NCBI GenBank assembly: GCA_963624605.1
Contig: CAVFQD010000063.1
Coordinates: 1 to 10,148, forward strand
Direction: 5' to 3'
Length of the DNA stretch: 10,148 nucleotides
DNA from: Fimenecus sp963624605
GTDB taxonomy: Bacteria > Bacillota > Clostridia > Oscillospirales > Acutalibacteraceae
The notes beneath the pieces were generated by a model. That model searched no databases. It had not been told where the DNA came from and was given only the letters and a program-made list of their open reading frames with translations. The first letter of the stretch is position 1. The number at the start of each line of letters is the position of its first letter. A program made the position numbers and the translations under genes. Shown here one piece after another: positions 1 to 7,499 of the stretch.

Positions 1-4
1 CTGC

Positions 5-129
5 GTTGCCTGAACAGGCGTGATGGTGATTTCTGCCATCTCAAAATTTTGCCAATGGCAAATTTTGAGGGCATTTTAATTATGATTAGCGTGATTTTTC
101 ACGCTAATCACCATAGCCTTTCAGGCAAC
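5..129. repeat. Large imperfect palindrome enclosing two hairpins within the 158-bp unit
   Basis: The outer arms are 5-30 and 107-129. The left arm starts GTTGCCTGAA and ends ATGGTGAT. The right arm starts ATCACCAT and ends TTTCAGGCAAC, so they pair with a few small bulges. Between them lie an AT-rich near-palindrome (40-54 with 56-69, core CAAAATTTTGCCA, one bulged base) and a perfect 11-bp stem with a TTTT loop (84-94 with 99-109). A small GCCTG-AA-CAGGC hairpin also sits at 8-19, inside the left arm, as an alternative pairing. A single-stranded copy could fold as a branched structure. Copy 2 has the inner hairpins (the last one shortened) but lacks the outer right arm. Confidence 0.75.
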
Positions 130-244
130 AAATTTTTATTGGAAATCACCGATTTAACCTGCGTTGCCTGAACAGGCGTGATGGTGATTTCTGCCATCTC
201 AAAATTTTGCCAATGGCAAATTTTGAGGGCATTTTAATTATGAT

Positions 245-264
245 TAGCGTGATTTTTCACGCTA
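245..264 (-). terminator. Hairpin just downstream of leuA; possible weak 3'-end element
   Basis: TAGCGTGA and TCACGCTA form a perfect 8-bp stem around a 4-nt loop, starting 8 nt after the leuA stop codon on the minus strand. No clean run of U residues follows (the next bases read ATCATAATTAAAA), so it is not a canonical intrinsic terminator. It belongs to the repeat unit, so any role in ending or stabilising the operon mRNA would be a secondary use of the repeat. The AT-rich palindrome at 198-227 follows as a second hairpin, also without a U-run. Confidence 0.35.
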
Positions 265-272
265 TTTTTCCT

Positions 273-1934
273 TTATGCTTTTATTCCGCGGTTTACAGCC
301 GAGAACAAAGCGTTGATTGATGCGGCGATAATATCGTCGTTTACGCCTGCGCCCCATACGAGCTTGCCGTTGTCAAGCGTAATGCCGACATAGGAAATCG
401 CCTGTGAGGAAGAGCCCTTTGTCAAAGCGTGCTCCTCATAAGTAAGCTCAGAGAACGAAACGCCGAGGCTGTTCTTAATAGCGTTGCTTACTGCGTCGAG
501 GCGTCCGTTACCGTGAGCGACAACCTCTTTAACCTCGCCGTTCATTTCAACCGTGAGCATAACCTTTATCATATCCGAACGGACAAAGTGGTAATCAACA
601 AGCTTTATCGGGTCGTTGATATTTATATAGTTGTCGGTAAACGCCTTGAGAACCTCGTCGGGAGAAAGCTCTGCGTGTGCGTGGTCGGAAATGCTCTTGA
701 CGGTATAACCGACATCCTCACGCATTTTCTTGGGAAGGTCATAGCCGAACTGATGTTCAAGTAAATAGCCGATACCGCCCTTACCCGACTGTGAATTTAT
801 GCGGATAACATCCGTTTCATACTGTCTGCCGACATCGCCGGGGTCAATGGGAAGATAGGGAACTGTCCATGTGTCGCACTTCTTCTCCTCACGGTACTGC
901 ATACCCTTTGCAATTGCGTCCTGATGCGAGCCCGAGAACGCCGCAAAGACAAGCTTGCCCGCATAGGGCTGTCTGTCATAAACGGTCATACCCGTGTTTC
1001 TCTCATAGACGGAAACAATGTTGGGCATATCCGAAAAGTCAAGTCCCGGGTCAACGCCCTGTGCGTACATATTCATTGCGAGAGTTACTATATCGACATT
1101 ACCCGTGCGCTCGCCGTTACCGAAAAGAGTACCCTCGATTCTGTCGGCACCCGCTAAAATTCCGAGCTCGGAATCCGCTACGGCACAGCCTCTGTCATTG
1201 TGAGGGTGAAGGGAAACGACAACCGAGTCTCTGTATTTAAGGTTTTCGCACATATATTCAACCTGATCAGCATATACATGCGGCGAGGAAAGCTCTACCG
1301 TTACGGGAAGGTTGATGATAGCCTTTCTGTCGGGTGTGGGCTTCCACACATCAAGAACGGCGTTGCACACTTCAAGCGCATACTCGGGTTCTGTTCCCGT
1401 AAAGGACTCGGGCGAATACTCATAACGGTAATTTATGCCCATTTCCTTTGCGATGTTCTCAAAGAGAATTGCGCCGTCAACAGCGATTTTCAAAATCTCC
1501 TCCTTGGACTTTCTGAAAACCTGCTCACGCTGAGCGAGAGAGGTTGAGTTGTAAAGATGAACTATTGCGTTTTTACAGCCCTTGAGAGCCTCAAAGGTCT
1601 TTCTGATGATGTGTTCACGGCTCTGTGTGAGAACCTGTACGGTTACATCGTCGGGAATCATATCCTTTTCGATAAGCGTACGCAGGAATGTGTATTCCGT
1701 CTCGCTTGCCGCAGGGAAGCCGACCTCAATCTCCTTAAAGCCGAGCTTTACCAAAAGCTGAAAGAAATCAAGCTTTTCTTCAAGGCTCATAGGAACGATA
1801 AGCGACTGGTTGCCGTCTCTCAAATCGACAGAGCACCAAATCGGCGGCTTTTCGATATATGTCTTGTCAAGCCATTTCCTCGTCGGATTTTTGACGGGGA
1901 AAAACTGCCTTGTGTATCTTGATGTATTTACCAT
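273..1934 (-). CDS. leuA: 2-isopropylmalate synthase, long (type 2) LeuA form
   Basis: LeuA condenses acetyl-CoA with 2-oxoisovalerate to give 2-isopropylmalate, the first committed step of leucine synthesis. The 553-residue product has an N-terminal TIM barrel with the DLRDGNQS motif (residues 37-44), where R39 and D40 are the expected catalytic and metal residues. HPHND (243-247) supplies metal-binding histidines, followed by FGNGERTGNVD (271-281). The C-terminal part, from about 420, fits the LeuA regulatory domain that binds leucine in characterised enzymes. The extended N-terminus (PTRKWLDKTYIEKPP) and motifs such as VGFPAASETE, HLYNSTS and AFSGSHQDAI match the long form best known from Mycobacterium and Corynebacterium, not the ~510-residue E. 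coli/Bacillus form. The ATG at 1934 follows a GGAG site abutting the ridA stop codon, with a 10-nt gap. It is the last gene of the operon; leuB, leuC and leuD do not follow. Confidence 0.96.
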   Translation of the reverse strand: MVNTSRYTRQFFPVKNPTRKWLDKTYIEKPPIWCSVDLRDGNQSLIVPMSLEEKLDFFQLLVKLGFKEIEVGFPAASETEYTFLRTLIEKDMIPDDVTVQVLTQSREHIIRKTFEALKGCKNAIVHLYNSTSLAQREQVFRKSKEEILKIAVDGAILFENIAKEMGINYRYEYSPESFTGTEPEYALEVCNAVLDVWKPTPDRKAIINLPVTVELSSPHVYADQVEYMCENLKYRDSVVVSLHPHNDRGCAVADSELGILAGADRIEGTLFGNGERTGNVDIVTLAMNMYAQGVDPGLDFSDMPNIVSVYERNTGMTVYDRQPYAGKLVFAAFSGSHQDAIAKGMQYREEKKCDTWTVPYLPIDPGDVGRQYETDVIRINSQSGKGGIGYLLEHQFGYDLPKKMREDVGYTVKSISDHAHAELSPDEVLKAFTDNYININDPIKLVDYHFVRSDMIKVMLTVEMNGEVKEVVAHGNGRLDAVSNAIKNSLGVSFSELTYEEHALTKGSSSQAISYVGITLDNGKLVWGAGVNDDIIAASINALFSAVNRGIKA

Positions 1935-1944
1935 TATCTGCTCC

Positions 1945-2316
1945 TTATATCTGCGCTATAACCTCGACTTCCACCAATGCGCCCTTGGGTAAGCCCTTTA
2001 CCTCAACGCAGCTGCGTGCGGGTGCGGAAGTGATGTATTCGCCGTAAACCTCGTTGAACGGAACGAAATCGTTAATATCCGCAAGGAAGCAGGTGGTCTT
2101 GATTACCTTGTCGAACGATGTGCCTGCCTCTTCGAGAACAGCCTGAAGGTTCTTCATAACTCTTTCGGTCTGAGACTTAATCTCATCGCCTACGATAACG
2201 CCCTTTTCGGGGTCGAGCGCTATCTGACCCGAAGTGTATACCGTACCGTTTACGGAAATTGCCTGTGAATAGGGTCCTATTGCCTTGGGGGCTTTATTTG
2301 TTGAAATCTTTTCCAT
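1945..2316 (-). CDS. ridA: 2-iminobutanoate/2-iminopropanoate deaminase, RidA (YjgF/YER057c/UK114 family)
   Basis: RidA hydrolyses the enamine/imine intermediates (2-aminocrotonate and 2-aminoacrylate) released when threonine dehydratase acts on threonine or serine. It prevents damage to PLP enzymes and speeds 2-oxo acid formation. The 123-residue product is of typical family length and starts MEKISTNKAPKAIGPYSQAI. It retains YTSGQI (27-32), the active-site arginine in APARSCVEV (R101, equivalent to Arg105 of Salmonella RidA) and the late glutamate pair EVE (E116 aligning with Glu120). These residues identify an active RidA-subgroup enzyme, not one of the Rid1-7 paralogues that lack them. It starts 18 nt after ilvA behind a strong AAAGGAG site. 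The adjacency to ilvA supports the function. It acts in the cytoplasm, as a trimer in characterised relatives. Confidence 0.95.
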   Translation of the reverse strand: MEKISTNKAPKAIGPYSQAISVNGTVYTSGQIALDPEKGVIVGDEIKSQTERVMKNLQAVLEEAGTSFDKVIKTTCFLADINDFVPFNEVYGEYITSAPARSCVEVKGLPKGALVEVEVIAQI

Positions 2317-2334
2317 AGTTAAAATCTCCTTTAA

Positions 2335-3537
2335 TCAAAAAAGTTTAAGTCCTGCGTCTTCAAGGGCTTTTTTAATGGTGTCGATATGCTCGAAGTTTCT
2401 CGTTTCAAGCGTAACGGTAAGATAACAGCCGTTTACATCCGAGCCCTCGGGTGCGTGCTCGTGATACACTGCGGTAACATTGCCGCCGCACTCCGAAATA
2501 ATCTGCGAAACCTTGAGAAGCTGACCGGGCTTATCAACAAGCTCAATATTGAACTGACAGCTTCTGCCCGACATCAAAAGACCTCTTGCGATAACCCTTG
2601 AAAGGATTGTAACATCGATATTACCGCCCGAAACAACGCAAACAGCCTTTTTGTCCTTCAAATCAATCTTGTCGAACATTGCCGCCGCAACAGGAACTGC
2701 GCCCGCACCCTCGGCGACAAGCTTGTGCTGTTCCATCAAAGCGAGGATAGCCGCCGAAATTTCATCGTCGGTAACGGTTACTATCTCGTCAACATACTTT
2801 GAACAAATATCGTATGTAAGGTCGCCCGGCTCTTTGACAGCGATACCGTCGGCAATGGTCTTTACGCTCGGGAGAGTTTCAATCTTACCGTCCGCAAGCG
2901 AATTTTTCATTGACGGAGCGCCCGCAGCCTGTACGCCGTAAACCTTAACATTGGGATTGAGCTGCTTTATTGCGAAAGCAACGCCCGAAATAAGTCCGCC
3001 GCCGCCTACGGGAACGATAACCGCGTCAAGGTCGGGTATCTGCTCATAAAGCTCAAGAGCGATTGTGCCCTGACCCGCTATTACATCGGGGTCGTTGAAC
3101 GGATGGATAAATGTATAGCCGTTTTCGTCTCTCAATTCAAGAGCCTTTTTATATGCGTCGTCATAAACGCCGTTTACAAGGCAAATTTCCGCACCGTAGC
3201 TCTTTGTAGCCTCGATTTTAGAAATCGGAGCACCGTCGGGGAGGCAGATTGTAGCCTTAATTCCGTTTTTCTGCGCCGCAAGGGCAACGCCCTGCGCATG
3301 GTTACCTGCCGAGCAGGCAATAACGCCCTTTGCCTTTTCCTCTGCGGTAAGCTGGGACATCTTGTAATATGCGCCTCTTACCTTAAACGAACCCGTTACC
3401 TGTAAATTTTCGGTTTTGAGATAAAGCTCTGTGCCGGGTTTAAGCTTGGGAGCATAAATAACATCTGTTTTTCTGACAACATTTTTAAGCACATAGCTTG
3501 CTTTGTAGATGTTGTCGAGAGTCAATTTACTGTTCAC
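2335..3537 (-). CDS. ilvA: Threonine ammonia-lyase (threonine dehydratase), single-ACT medium form
   Basis: IlvA is a PLP enzyme converting L-threonine to 2-oxobutyrate and ammonia, the entry step to isoleucine. The 400-residue product has the fold-type II PLP signature GSFKVRGA with the Schiff-base lysine K52, the substrate loop SAGNH (76-80) and the phosphate-binding GGGGL (178-182). From about residue 328 (CQFNIELVDKPGQLLKVSQII) there is one C-terminal ACT domain. That separates it from ACT-less catabolic TdcB and from long IlvA with a double regulatory domain. Medium-form enzymes are annotated as both biosynthetic and catabolic; the operon context argues for biosynthesis. The start is a GTG (3537-3535), 7 nt after an AAGGAG site overlapping the stop codon of the upstream ATPase gene. 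Whether isoleucine or another effector binds the ACT domain cannot be read from the sequence. Confidence 0.95.
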   Translation of the reverse strand: MNSKLTLDNIYKASYVLKNVVRKTDVIYAPKLKPGTELYLKTENLQVTGSFKVRGAYYKMSQLTAEEKAKGVIACSAGNHAQGVALAAQKNGIKATICLPDGAPISKIEATKSYGAEICLVNGVYDDAYKKALELRDENGYTFIHPFNDPDVIAGQGTIALELYEQIPDLDAVIVPVGGGGLISGVAFAIKQLNPNVKVYGVQAAGAPSMKNSLADGKIETLPSVKTIADGIAVKEPGDLTYDICSKYVDEIVTVTDDEISAAILALMEQHKLVAEGAGAVPVAAAMFDKIDLKDKKAVCVVSGGNIDVTILSRVIARGLLMSGRSCQFNIELVDKPGQLLKVSQIISECGGNVTAVYHEHAPEGSDVNGCYLTVTLETRNFEHIDTIKKALEDAGLKLF

Positions 3538-3549
3538 TGTGTTACTCCT

Positions 3550-4731
3550 TTATATCAAACTGTTAATAAACTGTTCTGCCGCACGGGGCGAGCGTGAGCC
3601 CTTTGAAAGCGCAAACGCCTCGGCTTTGAGGTCGAGCTCGTCCGACGGTATATTCAAATCGGCTTTTTGAGCCAACTGATGTACGATTTCAAGATACAAA
3701 GCCTTGTTGGGCTTTGAGAAATATACGACAAGACCGAAACGGTCGGAAAGAGACATAAGCTCCTGCATGGTGTCGGCACGGTGAACATCGTCCGTACCCT
3801 GCCTTTCCGCAAAGCTCTCCTTTACGATATGGCGTCGGTTGCTTGTCGCAACGATAACCGCATTGCTTGCCTTGCCCGAAGCAGAGCCCTCAAGCACCGC
3901 CTTGAGCATACTGAAGCAATCGTCATTCTTGTTAAACGAAAGGTCGTCGATAAAAATAATGAATTTGAGGGGGTTGCCCTCAATTCTCGACATTATGTAC
4001 GGTAAATCGAAAAGCTGATCCTTACGAAGCTCGATAAGACGGACTCCGTTATTGAAAAAGTGGTTGGCGCAAGCCTTTACCGTGGAGGACTTGCCCGTTC
4101 CCGCGTCGCCGCACAAAAGCGTGTTGAGCGCGGGTCTGCCCTGTGTGAGCGCCTCGATATTGTCATACACTTGACGCCTTTCCGCCTCATAGCCGACAAA
4201 ATCGTCAAGCGATATGTCGTCCGCAAAATCTATCGGACAAATTTCGCCGTCGGACACACGGAACATCTTCGATGTAGCGAAAATTCCGTAGCCGTAGGAC
4301 GAAAGGTTAAGCGCTCTCTCCGAATACATTTTTTCAAAGTCAATATACGAATTCTCAAACTGCGGAGCATAGATATTTTCGGGAAAATCACAGATTTCGG
4401 CGCTTTTGAGCATTGTGAGTGAAGTCAGAACCGCAAGCTCTTTTTTGCAGTTTTCCTCGAGTGACGGTGGTATTTCCTTACCCTGTGACCTCAGCACGAT
4501 ATACCTGTTTTCGCTCTCGCAAACAGATATTCTCAAAAATTCCGATAAGCTGTTGTTATACCCTGCAAGGCTTGCCACAAGCTCGCCGTACAGAGCCGAT
4601 TTCTCGCAAATATCGCCGTCGCAATTCAGAAACTTAAGCAAGGCCGCCATAGGAGCCTTGCTCAAGATGTCTCTGAATACATTGAACGCCGATATGTTAC
4701 AAATCAAATTTTTCTTTTGATTGGTGTCCAT
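3550..4731 (-). CDS. AAA+ ATPase of the DUF815 type, function unknown, inside the BCAA operon
   Basis: This 393-residue protein has a ~180-residue N-terminal region without recognisable motifs and a C-terminal P-loop ATPase. Visible elements are VGYEAERRQVYDNIEAL (179-195), Walker A GDAGTGKSS (208-216), Walker B FIIFIDD (257-263), sensor 1 in ATSNRRH (295-301), a possible arginine finger in SLSDRFG (327-333) and a sensor-2-like SRSPRAAEQF (379-388). This order and wording fit the DUF815 family of predicted AAA+ ATPases, whose substrate and role are unknown to me. There is no signal peptide or membrane segment, so it is likely cytoplasmic. It lies 15 nt after ilvD, with a modest AGGG site, and 12 nt before ilvA, so it should be co-transcribed with both. 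It has no known step in BCAA synthesis. A remodelling or quality-control role, or simple hitch-hiking, are equally open. Base composition looks like its neighbours. Confidence 0.85.
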   Translation of the reverse strand: MDTNQKKNLICNISAFNVFRDILSKAPMAALLKFLNCDGDICEKSALYGELVASLAGYNNSLSEFLRISVCESENRYIVLRSQGKEIPPSLEENCKKELAVLTSLTMLKSAEICDFPENIYAPQFENSYIDFEKMYSERALNLSSYGYGIFATSKMFRVSDGEICPIDFADDISLDDFVGYEAERRQVYDNIEALTQGRPALNTLLCGDAGTGKSSTVKACANHFFNNGVRLIELRKDQLFDLPYIMSRIEGNPLKFIIFIDDLSFNKNDDCFSMLKAVLEGSASGKASNAVIVATSNRRHIVKESFAERQGTDDVHRADTMQELMSLSDRFGLVVYFSKPNKALYLEIVHQLAQKADLNIPSDELDLKAEAFALSKGSRSPRAAEQFINSLI

Positions 4732-4746
4732 ATCCGTATCCCTGAA

Positions 4747-6411
4747 TTAGAATTTATTGATTATTGCTCCCTTGTCGGCAGAGCTTACCATCTGTGCGTA
4801 TCTTGCGATATAACCCTTAAGATTTTCTTTTCTCTTAATCGGCATCGTAGCCTTACGCTCTTCAATCTCCTTTTCGTCAACCTTCAATTCGATTGAATAC
4901 TCGGGAATGTTGATTGAAATGAGGTCTCCCTCCTTGACATAGGCGATAAGTCCGCCGCTGACAGCCTCGGGGGAAACATGACCTATTGAAGCGCCTCTTG
5001 TTGCACCGGAGAAGCGTCCGTCGGTAATAAGGGCAACATCCTTATCAAGACCCATACCTGCTATTGCGGAGGTCGGCGAGAGCATTTCTCTCATTCCGGG
5101 GCCGCCTGCAGGGCCTTCGTATCTGATAACAACGACATCGCCTTTGACTATTTTGCCCGCGTAAATTGCGGCAATAGCCTCCTCCTCGCTCTCAAAGACC
5201 CTTGCTGGACCTTCGTGAACAAGCATTTCGGGAGCTACCGCACTGCGCTTTACGACGCAGCCGTCGGGTGCGAGATTGCCTTTAAGCACGGCAATGCCGC
5301 CCGTCTTTGAATAGGGATTGTCCGCAGTACGGATAACCTCGGGGTTTCTGTTTACCGCAGAGGCAATATTCTCTTTCATCGTCTTGCCCGTACAGGTCAT
5401 AACCGATGTGTCGAGAGCGCCTATTTTATCAAGCTCTTTAAGAACCGCATAAACGCCGCCCGCCTCGTTGAGATCCTCCATATAAGTGGGACCTGCCGGT
5501 GCAAGGTGACAAAGGTTCGGCGTATTTTCGCTTATCTCGTTCGCCATATCAAGGCTGAACTCTATACCGCACTCGTTTGCTATTGCGGGAAGATGGAGCA
5601 TACTGTTTGTCGAGCAGCCAAGAGCCATATCTGCAGTAATCGCATTGCGTATAGCCGCCTTTGTCATAATGTCTCTTGGCTTAATATCCTGCTTTACAAG
5701 CTCCATTATCTGCATACCCGCATGCTTTGCAAGCTCAATTCTCTTTGAATATACGGCAGGGATTGTTCCGTTGCCGCCGAGACCCATACCGAGAACCTCA
5801 GTAAGGCAGTTCATTGAGTTTGCGGTGTACATACCCGAGCACGAACCGCATGTCGGACAGGTGTTTTCCTCGCAAACGCAAAGCTGTTTTTCGTCAATCT
5901 TACCTGCGGAATAAGCGCCGACAGCCTCAAACATACTTGAAAGGCTTGTCTTTTTGCCGTCAACCCTGCCTGCGAGCATGGGACCGCCGCTGACAAAGAT
6001 TGTCGGGATATTGAGCCTTGCCGCCGCCATAAGAAGTCCGGGAACATTCTTGTCGCAGTTGGGAACCATAACAAGTCCGTCAAAGCCGTGCGCCATAACC
6101 ATAGCCTCTGTCGAGTCTGCGATAAGGTCACGGGTTACAAGAGAGTACTTCATTCCCGTGTGACCCATTGCGATACCGTCGCATACGGCAATCGCCGGGA
6201 ACACGATGGGCGTGCCCCCTGCCATTGCAACTCCGAGTTTTACGGCTTCGACAATCTTGTCGATGTTCATATGACCCGGAACTATTTCGTTATAAGAGCT
6301 GACGATACCGATCATCGGGCGCTGCTGCTCCTCATTTGTAAGACCGAGGGCATGATAAAGCGAACGGTGAGGAGCATTTTGAAATCCGTTGACGATAGTA
6401 TCTTTTACCAT
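4747..6411 (-). CDS. ilvD: Dihydroxy-acid dehydratase, probably [4Fe-4S] type
   Basis: IlvD dehydrates 2,3-dihydroxy-isovalerate and 2,3-dihydroxy-3-methylvalerate to the 2-oxo acids preceding valine and isoleucine. The 554-residue length is typical. Cluster and active-site motifs are NCDKNVPG (C119), CPTCGSCSGMYTANSMNCL (C191 in GSCSG), CDGIAMGHTGMKYSL (77-91) and TDGRFSGATRGASIGHVSPEA near the C-terminus. At residues 45-47 it reads PGH, as in E. coli IlvD, whereas [2Fe-2S] enzymes of the Mycobacterium/plant type have a cysteine there (PCN). I infer an oxygen-labile [4Fe-4S] enzyme, fitting an anaerobe. The ATG at 6411 lies 20 nt after the ilvC stop codon. Its ribosome binding site is weak: only AGGA far upstream and AAGAG at 9 nt. 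Confidence 0.97.
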   Translation of the reverse strand: MVKDTIVNGFQNAPHRSLYHALGLTNEEQQRPMIGIVSSYNEIVPGHMNIDKIVEAVKLGVAMAGGTPIVFPAIAVCDGIAMGHTGMKYSLVTRDLIADSTEAMVMAHGFDGLVMVPNCDKNVPGLLMAAARLNIPTIFVSGGPMLAGRVDGKKTSLSSMFEAVGAYSAGKIDEKQLCVCEENTCPTCGSCSGMYTANSMNCLTEVLGMGLGGNGTIPAVYSKRIELAKHAGMQIMELVKQDIKPRDIMTKAAIRNAITADMALGCSTNSMLHLPAIANECGIEFSLDMANEISENTPNLCHLAPAGPTYMEDLNEAGGVYAVLKELDKIGALDTSVMTCTGKTMKENIASAVNRNPEVIRTADNPYSKTGGIAVLKGNLAPDGCVVKRSAVAPEMLVHEGPARVFESEEEAIAAIYAGKIVKGDVVVIRYEGPAGGPGMREMLSPTSAIAGMGLDKDVALITDGRFSGATRGASIGHVSPEAVSGGLIAYVKEGDLISINIPEYSIELKVDEKEIEERKATMPIKRKENLKGYIARYAQMVSSADKGAIINKF

Positions 6412-6431
6412 TGTGTTACACTCTTTTCCTG

Positions 6432-7448
6432 TTAGTTGTTGATGAGCTTGTCCTCATCGCTCCAGCTGTAAAGCTTACGAACCTCTTCGCCGACCTTCTC
6501 CGAAGGATGCTCGGCAGCGAGCTTACGCATAGCGTTGAAGTGAACCTGTGCGCCTGCCGATGACATATCGAGGAGGAATTCTTTTGCAAATGTACCGTCC
6601 TGAATATCGGAAAGGATCTTCTTCATAGCTTTCTTTGTGTCCTCTGTGATAATCTTCGGACCTGTTACATAGTCGCCGTACTCGGCTGTGTTTGAAATTG
6701 AATATCTCATTCCCGAGAAGCCGCTCTGATAGATAAGGTCAACGATAAGCTTCATCTCGTGAATGCACTCAAAGTAAGCGTTTCTGGGGTCATAGCCTGC
6801 TTCAACAAGCGTCTCGAAGCCTGCCTGCATAAGTGCGCAAACACCGCCGCAAAGAACAGCCTGCTCGCCGAAGAGGTCTGTTTCAGTCTCTGTTCTGAAG
6901 GTTGTTTCAAGAACGCCTGCACGAGCGCCGCCGATACCGAGAGCGTATGCAAGAGCGATTTCAAGAGCGTCGCCTGTTGCGTCCTGCTCAACAGCTACAA
7001 GGCAAGGAACGCCTTTGCCTGCCTGATATTCCGAACGAACCGTGTGACCGGGTCCCTTGGGGGCTATCATAATAACATTTACATTCTTCGGAGGCTTGAT
7101 GCAGCCGAAGTGAATATTGAAGCCGTGAGCGAAAGCAAGGGTCTTGCCCTCTGTAAGGTTGGGCTCAATGCTCTCCTTGTAAAGAGCAGCCTGCTTCTCA
7201 TCGTTGATAAGAATCATAATGATGTCTGCGTTCTTTGCAGCCTCTGCCGATGTCATAACCTTAAGGCCCTGAGCTTCAGCCTTTGCCCAGCTCTTGCTGC
7301 CTTCGTAAAGTCCGACAATAACGTCAACGCCCGAATCCTTGAGGTTCAAAGCGTGTGCATGTCCCTGTGAGCCGTAGCCGATGATAGCAACGGTCTTTCC
7401 GTTGAGTTTAGCAAGGTTACAGTCCTGCTGATAATAAATTTTCTGCAT
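6432..7448 (-). CDS. ilvC: Ketol-acid reductoisomerase, class I
   Basis: IlvC performs the Mg2+-dependent alkyl migration and NAD(P)H reduction of 2-acetolactate or 2-aceto-2-hydroxybutyrate to the dihydroxy acids used by IlvD. The 338-residue length is that of class I enzymes. The Rossmann motif GYGSQGHAHALNL starts at 24, the catalytic histidine lies in FAHGFNIHF (H108), and the metal/substrate residues are D191 and E195 (DLFGEQAVLCGG), E227, E231 and S252 (YSISNTAEYG). The cofactor loop reads VGLYEGSKSW (45-54). The two serines expected to contact the NADPH 2'-phosphate are kept, but the preceding residue, often Arg, is Tyr. The ATG at 7448 follows AAAGGAG (7463-7457) at 8 nt. The 58-nt gap after ilvN is the largest in the operon. 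Confidence 0.97.
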   Translation of the reverse strand: MQKIYYQQDCNLAKLNGKTVAIIGYGSQGHAHALNLKDSGVDVIVGLYEGSKSWAKAEAQGLKVMTSAEAAKNADIIMILINDEKQAALYKESIEPNLTEGKTLAFAHGFNIHFGCIKPPKNVNVIMIAPKGPGHTVRSEYQAGKGVPCLVAVEQDATGDALEIALAYALGIGGARAGVLETTFRTETETDLFGEQAVLCGGVCALMQAGFETLVEAGYDPRNAYFECIHEMKLIVDLIYQSGFSGMRYSISNTAEYGDYVTGPKIITEDTKKAMKKILSDIQDGTFAKEFLLDMSSAGAQVHFNAMRKLAAEHPSEKVGEEVRKLYSWSDEDKLINN

Positions 7449-7485
7449 AGTTATTTCTCCTTTGCAATAATTATTTTTTATTTAA

Positions 7486-7499
7486 TAGCGTAACCGCTA
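7486..7499 (-). other. Small hairpin in the ilvN-ilvC gap
   Basis: A 5-bp stem (TAGCG/CGCTA) with a 4-nt loop lies 8 nt after the ilvN stop codon on the minus strand, in the only sizeable gap in the operon. The sequence after it is A/T-rich but not a U-run, so it is not a convincing terminator. It could be an mRNA processing or stability element, or chance. Confidence 0.3.

Larger units (their letters stand above)
1..264. repeat. Tandem direct repeat, 158-bp period, about 1.7 copies visible
   Basis: By direct reading, positions 1-106 and 159-264 are identical over 106 bp. Positions 107-158 complete the first 158-bp unit. The second copy stops at 264, inside the right arm of a hairpin, 8 bp before the leuA stop codon (273-275). 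The window begins exactly at the unit boundary, so the array may continue to the left. Within a unit there are three nested inverted repeats, listed separately. I see no credible open frame in either direction. It could be an intergenic repeat of the REP/MITE type or a structured RNA element. I cannot name a family from sequence alone. Confidence 0.9.

Noticed and set aside
1..264. CRISPR array
   Set aside because: The repeated block is 106 bp with at most two copies and a single 52-bp intervening stretch; there is no short repeat with several spacers and no cas gene.
3550..4731. The AAA+ ATPase as a defence-system, IstB-like transposition or toxin component
   Set aside because: No transposase, nuclease or partner gene is nearby, the motif order fits DUF815, and it is tightly placed among housekeeping genes.
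6759..7370. 203-codon plus-strand open frame opposite ilvC
   Set aside because: It is antisense to a fully convincing ilvC, resembles no family I know and has unusual cysteine-rich composition typical of a shadow frame.
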